A stretch of 64,000 nt of DNA from Heliocidaris erythrogramma (Eukaryota > Echinodermata > Echinoidea > Camarodonta > Echinometridae): contig CM046853.1 of the NCBI GenBank assembly GCA_025617745.1, positions 34,542,625 to 34,606,624 of the forward strand. Reading direction: 5' to 3'. Both the position numbers and the translations under genes were made by a program. This document shows positions 55,259 through 64,000 of this stretch, in pieces; positions within the stretch are counted from its first letter, which is position 1; every line of letters begins with the position of its first letter. Below the pieces are notes generated by a model. It worked only from the letters and a program-made list of their open reading frames with translations, did not search any database and was not told the origin of the DNA.

Positions 55259-58200
55259 GTAAGATTATCGTAATATTTAAGCATGATTCGTGTAAGTGCG
55301 TATGTTCAAATTAATCGATTTCACACATGTTACAATCTGATATCTGTTAATAAGTAATAATAAATGTAAAAATAGTAAAAACATGTGAAGAGTTTTGAGG
55401 AGGTTTTAGCTTCTCGGTCCCACACGTTGCAATTGGTGAGGTAGATTTAGAAAGTGTGATTTTTTTTTCCGTTGGTGCCCTTTTAGTTTTGGCACGGGCG
55501 TAGACACGCATAATTATCCAATGTTAGTGGGGGGGGGGGGGATGATCTATTCATCACCCCCCCCCCCCCCACTAACAATAGAAAGCGTGTTCATATCTAC
55601 GCCACTGCCTTTTGGTGCCATTTTGGTGCCCACAATAATGAATAAGTAACATTATTTAACAAGTTGGTTATTCTGGTTTGGAATGAAAAAAAAAGACAGT
55701 CATAACATAAACATAATGAAGTAATTTGGTAATGATAGCGTATTATGGCAGTAGCTACACTAATTAACTTAAGCCTGAACTAACTTTGTCTTTAATATAA
55801 AGGCAAAGCCATGCAATGCCAATGGCCAATGCCGATGATATCGTCGATATTCACATGGGGGGGGGGGGGGGGGAACTGTGTCCGGACAGTTAACAAAAAC
55901 TAACCTGTCAATTTTGCTGTCGGATTTTACAAAAAATATGTATCAAGTAACACTAAACCCAGTGACTTAGATCTATTTGCATAATCTGTTATTCGTAATT
56001 CTGTCAACCCATCTTGTCAAAGATTCATAATAATTTGTATTAAAACTTGTTTGATTTACTGTTTAAAAGTAACCTGTCTGGATAACCAACCTGTCAAGAC
56101 AGGCGGACACACGACATGTGGGTATACATGTATAAGTGGTCGATAGCCAAGGCGAATTTGATTTTCTGTTGTTGTGATTTATGATGTATTAACTATTACC
56201 ATACCTTAAAAGATACATTGAATTAAATGCAAAATTTAAAAAAAATACACATGCAAAAGTGAAACTGCAAAAGTGCAATATTGACAAAGAATTTCAGAGA
56301 TCATATTAGACTAATGTTAGATGTAATCTCAAATTCTAATGTTGTTAGATTCTATGTCAGGTTGTAACTTAAATCTAGTGCAAAAAAAATAATAAAGAGG
56401 GTCCAAGATCAAAGTATATAGGTCCAAATTAGGAAGGCAAATGTTTACAGATGATTTATATCAAATAGAGGTCCATCTAAAAGGTAGAAGTAGATTCTAA
56501 ATTTTAACTTGCAAGGAAAAATATTTATCAATAATTGAATAAGTTGTTTGCACTTTTAATTTGCAGTTGTGAAGCCATCTTCTCTAGAAATTAAGACCCT
56601 CTACAGTCTACACTTACACATATGGAAGGTTATTGTAGATAGCCTCACTCTCCATACCTTTGTACTGCGAAGAATTGCCTCCCATAGCAATTGTGTGATC
56701 TCTAGCACATATGTGTGCTGGAAAGGAGCAAGATCGCCAGCCAAAAACAGCCTGAAGATTTCACTTGATGAAGATGATAAAGATCCTATTGAAGAATCTG
56801 GCATGGAATCAGATATATTCTATAATCCTAAAATGTAGAAGGAAGTATTTTCTAAAAATTTTGCTGATTATATATATTGGTGTTTTTACCTCTTCAACTT
56901 AGAGGTCGCAACCACAGCTGAAATTGACACAGCCCCACCTCGTGATGGTTCCATGAGTGAGACCTTTAGACCCTTTTTGTAAATGTATACCATAACTGCT
57001 GAAACAGCTGGTATTTTGTCAATATAGATCTCTCTAGAGTCTTTATAATTTTTTTCATCCAAGTATGAAGAAAATTTTGTCACAATTTGTCACTACATTT
57101 GTGGTGCCAGAATTTTCTACATCAATGTTTCAGGAAGCCTGATCACACTACTATTGAAAGTTGTACCTTTAATGTTGTACATGTGTGATCTGGGTCCCAT
57201 TTCCCAAAGAGTTTTGATTAATTACCAACTAGTTTGCGATTGATATCAATCACAACAACTCTTTATAAAAAAGGTTCCTGTGCCCTGTTGCATAAACCTA
57301 GTCATCAATGACAAGTTGCAATAACTGTTATAAGCTACTGAAATCCTTGCATCTGATTGGCTGGGAGCAAATTTGTCGGTAAAAATCACCGACAAGACAC
57401 TTCATGAAATGCCCCCCCCCCCCCTTTGGACTGCAAGCTTTGCCATAAATGAGATTTTATGAATATTCATTTATATCAAATTTAAAAGCTCATAAATTGT
57501 ACATGCTCATTAAAAACTATTTTCCTCTTAATTTTTTGTGCAGGCAGGGCAAATTGTCCCTATTATGCAAAAGTGGAACTCCTTGCAGATGAACTAAAAG
57601 CCACGTTGCAAGACTTCTCTGTTCACAAGATAGTGAAACAACCAACAGAATGGGAGGTATGTACCAGTAAATAAAGATCTACTTTGAATAATATTGACCA
57701 TAACAATTACTTACAAAATAAATAAAATTAAGAAATTCCTGAAATGAAAAGATGATATATTCAGTTTTTGGTTAGTTTCTTCTATTTTTTGGTCACCAAA
57801 GGTGATTGTATTGGGATGCCAAGGAATGTACATGCTTTCTTTATATCCTTTTGGTTTTTTCAAATAAGATTGAATACTTACCAAGAAGTCAATAATCTCT
57901 CTTTGAATAAGTACTATATCTATTTTAGTTGATTACTGTATCAAGATACTCACTGTACTAAATGTCTTTTTTCCCCTCCTTGTATTTGTAATTCCAGATA
58001 TTGAAAAAAATTTCGTACACTTGCTTGTCATATGAATTTACTATTTGTTTTCTTCTTTTTCTATCTACTGTCAAACTAATTGTCAAGTGCTTTGTTGAAT
58101 TATCTAGAAGTCTGTGCTATGCATTTATTTACATGTATATGTTTGCTCCATTTTGCTTGAGGCAACATACTCATGATCCTCAACTTTTAAGAGGAGGAGG

Positions 58201-60483
58201 GGTGCCAACTCTTGGCAGATACGATCAGGTCTCTAAAATTTTTGCAACCACAAATTAATATAGGAAAATACAATTATGCCAAAAATAACATTTCAACTCA
58301 TCAGATCCTCATCAAAAGATTTGTATTTGCTTTTGATAAAACACATTTGAAGTATGCCACTGAATGTTCATATCCTGCATAAATTATTTTTGTCAATGAC
58401 ATAATCTATAATGGGATACCATTTCACCTTTTTTTAAACAGGATTGGTTGCAGCAAGTATGTAAGCAGAACAGCTGGTCATTCAAGAAATCACCCATTGT
58501 CTGGAGAGAACTTCTTGACAGAGGTGGAAAGGGAGTTCTTATAGGTGGATCCAATGAGTTTCAGGAATATGCCTACAGCTACTATGGGGTCTCATCTGAG
58601 CAAATGAGCAATGATATGACTAAAATTGCATCCGAGAATTTAGAAACAAAGATTATCGTGGATGTGGAGGAACAACATAGACTGAACCTTAGTAAGCCCC
58701 TCCAGGTTTGCATCACAAATGCCTCCAGCCCAGTAGCGTACCACATGGTCAATGAGATAGCAAGAGGAGATGTGCTAGGTCATGACAATGAGGTGAGCAT
58801 TAGACTCTTGACAAAACCAGAAGACAAGGACTTTGTGGAGGGACAGTGTATGGAAGCATTTGATCTAGCTTGTCCTTTGCTAAGGGGTGTTCAGGTTTGC
58901 ACAGATGCTACAGCAGCCCTCACTGGTGTACATGTTGCCGTGTTTCTTGACGAGTTCTGTCTGACGGAGGAAGAGAATGCCAATCTGGGTGGAGTTAGCC
59001 AGGAAGGGTGTGCCCAGTTTGCTCAATATGGACGCATTCTCAATCAGTTTGCAGATCAAGATGTCAAAGTATTGATCGGTGGCAGAGGCAAACTCAACTT
59101 CTCAGCGCTCATGCTCAAACACAATGCCCCTAGGATTGCCCGACAGAACATCGTCATTACCCCTCGCCTCCAGGAGAATCGAGCCAAGGCTGCCATCGCG
59201 AGGAAGATCACCGTCAACTCTGCAGGTGTGGCAGACCTTATCATCTGGGGAAACATTGGTGGAGTTACTCATACTGACATCTCCCAGGCTCGTGTCTACA
59301 AGTATGAGGGGGCCATCTGGGGTCCTCCGTCATTCTCCAGGCCTGTGACAGAGGTTGTCCATGATGAGAAGTGGCTCCATACAGAATACCCTCAGCTGCT
59401 CAACAATCACCCTGATGCCCTTCAGACAATGCTCAACCACAAGGTTGCTATGTCAGAGGCCCACGCTCTGACCAGTGTTCTCACTCACTGGTCCAATGGC
59501 TCACCTGGAAAAGAAATATTTTCACTTGGTGTTTACTCAGATGGTAAGCTCTTTTTGCAGGGTTCTCACAAGTGCATAACACCCGTGGTGCTAATTACCA
59601 AGCTTTGGAGATTTAAAAAAAATACCAAGGGCAAACTCTCCCCGACAGGGGTACTCTCAAATTGCTCGGATCCTCCCAAATCACCCTTTGAGATACTGCA
59701 GGACCATATTTCAATCAATGTGGAAAAACAGTATAAAGTTTTTTTTAACAGAATCCTGCCTTGTCTATTAAAAAGAAAAAGGTTTTAGATCTAGCTGTCC
59801 AGAAATATTATAGTTTCATTGCTTCTCTTTTATTTTTCAATATCAACTGAATGCATTTTTATATAGTTTTGCATACATGTGGAAAATTGGAATTAACAGT
59901 TTTAAAAAATATATCATGACATTATGTTTTGCCATTTAAATCTTCTTCCCAGAAAGAATACATGATAAGCTGCAATTTTTCTTTTCAACTTCAATTTTTC
60001 TTCCTTTACATTTCAGGATGGTATGATTTACCAGTGGACATCTTCTTCTCCCTCCCGGTCAAGTTCCAGAAAGGTGCATGGGAGGTTGTCCAAGATCGTC
60101 AGGTCACCCCCGAGATTCAGGCCCAGCTGGATCAGATCACGAATGAGTTGATCCACGAGAGGTACATCATCTTCCCCCCACCCAAAGCTGATACCCCGCC
60201 CCCTGAGCCATCATCTGCCGAGGAGGAGCCAACTCCAGTTGAGGATGCAGAGAAGCAGGTGTTTGGGGAGGAGGAGAAGGAGAAGGAGGGGTCCTCGGAA
60301 ACAGAAGGTGAAACAACATCATCGCAGGAGTCGAGGTCAGGGAATCTCTCAAGGATTGCAGAGGAATCTGAAAGTGATGCTACCAAAGGAAGGCCTGGTA
60401 GTCAATCCGAAGCAGAAAAGTCTAAACCAGAAACACCTCAGGCAGCCGAGGCTGTACCAATAACTGCAACCTCAGCAGAATGA
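55237..60483 (+). CDS. MDH1B: MDH1B-like protein, degenerate malate dehydrogenase family (4 exons, 567 aa)
   Basis: Exons 55237-55258, 57544-57656, 58442-59543 and 60017-60483 join in frame with GT-AG junctions to 567 residues (human MDH1B about 518). The N-terminus [17 protein letters not shown] matches human [17 protein letters not shown] and has a glutaredoxin-like CPYY (12-15). Residues about 46-110 carry the family block [15 protein letters not shown]. The dehydrogenase-like core follows (about 130-430), with [14 protein letters not shown] where MDH1 has the GAAGQIAY nucleotide loop, RLQENRAKA (287-295) and IIWGNIGG (312-319). Compared with MDH1 RLDHNRAKA and IIWGNHSS, catalytic Asp is Gln289 and catalytic His is Ile317. 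The last ~110 residues are Glu/Ser/Pro-rich and look disordered. Activity is doubtful; the mammalian gene is testis/cilia-biased as I recall. Confidence 0.92.
55497..55605. repeat. Palindrome with G-run and C-run arms
   Basis: GGGCGTAGACACG is mirrored by CGTGTTCATATCTACGCC, and TTAGT plus a 13-base G run by a 14-base C run plus ACTAA. It lies about 240 bp inside MDH1B intron 1. Confidence 0.8.
56569..56960 (+). repeat. Dispersed coding-like repeat, copy 2
   Basis: Encodes [20 protein letters not shown] then [10 protein letters not shown] in one frame from 56569 to TAG at 56836-56838. The pairing with 49821-50280 continues into noncoding bases (TGACACAGCCCC), so the shared unit is longer than the frame. 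Confidence 0.6.
57302..57424. mobile_element. Foldback MITE, family 1, copy 4 (left end decayed)
   Basis: It shares TTATAAGCTACTGAAATCCT, GCATCTGATTGGCTG and TTTGTCGGTAAAAATCACCG with copies 1-3. The left outer arm is degraded; the right ends in a C run. Confidence 0.8.
57544..57656 (+). CDS. MDH1B: MDH1B-like exon 2 (residues 8-45)
   Basis: Acceptor GTGCAG|GCAGG, donor GGGAG|GTATG. It encodes [18 protein letters not shown] and [14 protein letters not shown], close to human FRIHKITQRPEVWE. Confidence 0.93.
57657..58441 (+). other. MDH1B-like intron 2
   Basis: AT-rich. The open frame at 58001-58258 has no motif and lies between confirmed exons. Confidence 0.65.
58442..59543 (+). CDS. MDH1B: MDH1B-like exon 3 (residues 46-412)
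   Basis: Acceptor AAACAG|GATTGG, donor AGATG|GTAAG, ending after SLGVYSD. One 1.1-kb exon carries the whole dehydrogenase-like domain. The frame stays open past the donor to 59788, but that extension lacks family similarity while exon 4 restores it. Confidence 0.94.
59544..60016 (+). other. MDH1B-like intron 3
   Basis: The exon 3 frame happens to stay open here to 59788. Similarity to MDH1B stops at the donor and resumes at 60017. Confidence 0.75.
60017..60483 (+). CDS. MDH1B: MDH1B-like exon 4 with stop (residues 413-567)
   Basis: Acceptor [30 protein letters not shown] matches human IPKGIVFSMPVKFENGTW. An acidic, low-complexity tail then runs to TGA at 60481-60483. Confidence 0.92.
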
Positions 60484-60691
60484 TCTGATCATAAGAGTAC
60501 ATTCATTGTAGCATCAAACCATTAAACACATAAAGTGGAAAAGTTTCGTATAACCCACCAGTAATGTTCAATATTTCTATATACAGCTTCTCAAACATTT
60601 TTAATACTACCAAGTATGTGATATAACTTTATATTAACTAGCTCGGTCTATCCAGGTTCTATCCATATATTAGTTATATTATTGATACAAG

Positions 60692-60697
60692 AATAAA
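60692..60697 (+). promoter_or_regulatory. Candidate poly(A) signal of the MDH1B-like gene
   Basis: AATAAA, about 210 bp after the stop. Another match near 62867 could serve a longer 3' UTR. Confidence 0.4.
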
Positions 60698-60977
60698 CTG
60701 ATGCATGTGAATTCTGAGGAAGTACGGATTGTTATCAATACTTTGCAAAAGGAAAATGTTGTGATAGTGGAATTGGATTATTGCTCAGTATCACAATGCA
60801 TCCACAAAAGAAATAGCATTTAGTTGACTTCAGAGATTTCTAGATTTTCTTGTGGTGTGTGTATATTTGGTTAAAGAAACTTCTGATTTTCTTGACTTTG
60901 GTACTCCCGATCAAACTTTTATTTCCATCAGGCAGTACCCGTGAAACTAATGGATATTGTCATGTTGCCAGCAGATA

Positions 60978-61468
60978 CTGTATAAGCTGATATTTTCGCG
61001 TACAGATATTTTCGCCAATGGCGACCTCTGCCACTTATTCGCGTGTTGTTAAATTCACGTACACCACCACACAACAGATCTAGGGAAATTCCCTGACATC
61101 AACCAGTTTACGATCATGCTGTTTGTAAAGACTAAGCTCACGAGTTTGTTCTCGCTATACACACAACTCCCGTCACATATACTCACTCATTTCGACCCGT
61201 ATCGTATCTCTGGAGCTTGCAGTGTACACACACCCCCCATGCAATTGTTAGGGCAAGCTAGCTAGGGGATCGCGAAGCGACAACGCATGGTTTGTACTAC
61301 TAGTATGTACATGTATACAGCACTGTATTGTTTGCCTTGTAAAAATGTGCTCTCGTAATGTTGCATGTTCATATGAGAATATTTTTGCGTGTTGTTAAAT
61401 TCGCGGGTGATCTTTCATTCGCGAAATTCGCGAAAATAAAACCCTCGCGAAAATAACAGCTTATACAG
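60978..61468. mobile_element. TA-flanked MITE with CTGTATAAGCTG ends
   Basis: CTGTATAAGCTGATATTTTC is mirrored by AAAATAACAGCTTATACAG, with TA on both sides. Repeated TTCGCG / CGCGAA motifs are near both ends. Confidence 0.88.
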
Positions 61469-61473
61469 TACTA

Positions 61474-61683
61474 CTGTAAATGTGGAATATTTCGCGGTGT
61501 GGAAATTTTCATGCATTTCACGCGGCATGCAATTTGCGCAAAAATAAAAACACACAAATATTTCTGTCTATTTATTCTTTGGCCCATGAGCCTAGTGTGT
61601 CGGCGAAATTAAAAACATGTGAAATTCACCTTACTTGGCCGAGGGCAAAAGATTTATCGCGTGAAAATTTTCCACTTTTACAG
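61474..61683. mobile_element. TA-flanked MITE with CTGTAAATGTGGAA ends
   Basis: CTGTAAATGTGGAATATTTC is mirrored by AAAATTTTCCACTTTTACAG, with TA beside each end. It starts 5 bp after the preceding MITE and has similar CGCG-rich inner arms. Confidence 0.85.
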
Positions 61684-64000
61684 TATTTCATGGTATAGTA
61701 TCTTTTTTTCTTTCATTCAAATGGATGTGTTGAGTAGTCTTATAATGCTGTACTGGAATTAAGATTCAAGAAATGGTTCTCCCAAGTATTCTTTAGGTCG
61801 CTTTAGTATTGCATGGGATCAGAATATATTCTTTGATGCAAAAATGTAAAAATATATGGTGCCCCATAAGCAGAAGCATATATATTCTTCTGTATTCTTT
61901 ACCACCAAAATTTGTGCTTTCTTGTGCTTTCTTGATCTTCATTTTATGTGCCTACATTTTTTGCTTCAAGATAATTTTTATTAAATAGACTAGTAAACGA
62001 AGATTACAAATGTACTGATGAAACCTATTTTTCTAAATGAGAGCATGTATATACTACTGTGTAATTAATGATAGTACTTGGTGCACTTAATATCTAATTT
62101 AGTGTTTATATCTAAATACGTTAAAGCATTTTTTTTGAAATGAAGAAATTGTAAATAAGATTATATTATTTCTCTGTAGTCATATATGTGTTTATTTCTC
62201 ACTGGTATTTATATTTCTTGTCAAACAAAATACTAAAATTTAAAGAGATAAAGAGATAAATGTACACATTATTATGCATTGAAAGTTGCTAAGCAAGAAT
62301 GACTGTGCCATTATGATTGAAAAAAAAACTAACAAATATTTTAGAAACATGCATACTTGTGGCTTTTGTTTTCAGTTGGTAAAGAGTATTGTAATCGTAC
62401 ATTTACATAGTTCATGATAGTTCAGATAGTATCACTATCATCAAGAGCATGTATACTTTCTGCATATTTCATGAGAATAGGCATACACCTGTACATTGAC
62501 CTTTTGATATGTTATATACTGTCATTTACTAAATTTAGAAGAAAAAAAAAGTCAAAATATTTTTTTATTGGACTGTAAGGTGCTTGCATTGCTTTGTTTT
62601 GTTGATTGCTAATTACACACAGTTTTAAGCCAGTCTGGTGCTCTTTTTTCCCCCATTTTGGAGGAATTCTTTATTTTAATGACCTATTGGATGCTAATAG
62701 CTGTCTATCATGAGTCCACTTATGTGTTCTGCCATGATTTTATTCAAATTTGTTTTTAATTTTCATACCAGTTTGCACATGTATGAGATTGCTTTTTTTC
62801 TCTCTCTTTTTCCTTTTTTTTTTGGTATAATTTTTAAAAAACTGTTTCTAAGATTAAAATTTTGAAATAAATGTAAAGTTGCCTCAGATTTGACAAGTTT
62901 TTGTTGTCTTTCATTTCCATCATTTGGGGTGAACAATACTAAACACAAAATACTCCTGTGGTGACACTTTTACAGTGGGTAAGACCACGAGAGTCTTGAT
63001 AATAGGAAAATATTATGGTAGCATTTAGAATCAATATTGGAAATCTCTGAATATTTCAAATGTGAGAGTAAAATGGATGTGATTAGACATGTTCCACAAC
63101 AAAAATGACAACAATTTTTTTAAAAATCTAAATATGAAAAGAAAGTAGTAGAATTATTCATCAATCAGTTATCTTTAAATTGCTTGAAAATGGTATATTT
63201 GAAAGTTTCCAAAAAAAACCCAAATTGTTAAGTATTTTAAAAAATCTTTTGTTTTTTCATATTTTATGAACGTACCTGGCTAAAATGCCAGTATTTGTTA
63301 GAACAGAATAGATTAGAATAGAATAGATTCTGTTTTAAACTAGATTTTTAAAATGTATTTATTTTCAACAATATTGTTTTTATAATTTATGATTGTTAAC
63401 ACATCTCATCTCTCTGTTTCTGTCTGTCTGTCTCTCTCTCTCTCTCAGTCTCTCACTCACATTTTTTCCTTTTTTTGCTCTGCTCTTTCTCTGTTTCGAT
63501 CCCAATACTATTCGCATTTTATTCTCATTACCTTTGTCCTTTTCCTTCTATATAAACTGGATGATATATGCGGAGACTGAGGCAGATTATTAAATATCAC
63601 TTCGAGCTCGGACATGAATTCTAATCAAATCAATTGATTATAGTGGCAGTATTTTATTGAAACGCCTGCAGCGGCACAGACGAATATCTGAATATTCAAC
63701 TTTTCTTATTCTTAAATATATGTATTAATATATGAATAGTTATGGTCATATGACAGGATATGATGGAGGCGTATAACAAGACGATGAATGCATATTTAAA
63801 GTAAAGAGAATATAACAGCCTTCATTCTAATTCCCAGCGCGCACTAAGGTTTGATTACGGCGAAAAGCGACAAAAAAAGGGGGGGGGGACGGTGAACAAT
63901 TTTAAAAATAAACTTAAAAGATGTCTGCTCGGCCTATACCCTCTGACTGAAAACGGGTCACGTCTATAAAAAAATAATAATAATAAACATTCACCCTTTT
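61684..64000. other. AT-rich sequence downstream of the MDH1B-like gene
   Basis: No gene is recognised. There is a decayed GAATAGATTAGAATAGAATA repeat near 63307 and a (TC)n tract at about 63420-63455. Part may be a long 3' UTR (AATAAA near 62867). Confidence 0.5.
63420..63455 (+). repeat. (TC)n microsatellite
   Basis: TCTGTCTGTCTG leads into TCTCTCTCTCTCTC. Confidence 0.85.

Larger units (their letters stand above)
55259..57543 (+). other. MDH1B-like intron 1
   Basis: 2.3 kb with the G/C palindrome, a G run near 55857, the coding-like repeat 56569-56960 and a family 1 MITE. Confidence 0.7.

Noticed and set aside
58001-58258. 85-codon frame
   Set aside because: Lies within MDH1B intron 2 between well-supported exons, with no motif.
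59544-59788. Extension of MDH1B exon 3 to a stop at 59788
   Set aside because: Family similarity ends exactly at AGATG|GTAAG and resumes at 60017, so this is intron.

Overview
The window looks like nuclear DNA of a marine invertebrate deuterostome, most likely an echinoderm and probably a sea urchin. The evidence is spliced genes with GT-AG introns and small exons, long AT-rich introns, very many short inverted-repeat (MITE-like) elements, frequent G/C homopolymers, LINE tails made of short A-rich repeats, and a foldback element of 15-bp tandem repeats that resembles what I recall of the sea urchin TU family. The organism call is inference. Nothing bacterial or viral is visible.

I can support three protein genes. 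(1) 9.7-23.8 kb, plus strand: a twelve-exon, 501-residue major facilitator transporter of the SLC49A4 (DIRC2) type, with an N-terminal acidic dileucine signal of the kind that sends the human protein to lysosomes. (2) 51.6-32.2 kb, minus strand: a five-exon, 345-residue NIFK (MKI67IP) homologue, a nucleolar RRM protein. Its first intron is about 11.7 kb and full of nested transposons. Three of its introns each carry a copy of the same 82-86 nt C/D-box snoRNA-like sequence in the host orientation; this is the most interesting signal I found. (3) 55.2-60.5 kb, plus strand: a four-exon, 567-residue MDH1B homologue, a malate-dehydrogenase-like protein with a glutaredoxin-like CPYY start. Its catalytic His and Asp positions are replaced, so it is probably not a working malate dehydrogenase. 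Genes 1 and 2 converge; genes 2 and 3 are head to head about 3.6 kb apart.

The rest is mostly repeats. 1-9.7 kb: intergenic, with a Tc1-like remnant (3.28-4.10 kb), LINE tails and MITEs. 9.7-23.8 kb: transporter introns with MITEs and a 1.5-kb element with 265-bp inverted ends. 23.8-32.2 kb: intergenic, with MITEs (one nested in another), a SINE-like unit and a 180-bp tandem repeat. 32.2-51.6 kb: NIFK introns holding two hAT-like elements with perfect 8-bp target duplications (36.73-37.62 and 44.92-49.55 kb). The second contains a 3.7-kb foldback element whose arms are inverted 15-bp repeat arrays. Also here is a 1.06-kb element with about 100-bp inverted ends and a 9-bp target duplication that carries a broken RecQ-like helicase fragment, resembling a Pack-MULE. 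51.6-55.2 kb: the divergent intergenic region, with two copies of one C-rich repeat. 60.5-64 kb: downstream sequence with two adjacent TA-flanked MITEs.

All family names come from reading translations and junctions by eye; no database search was possible.
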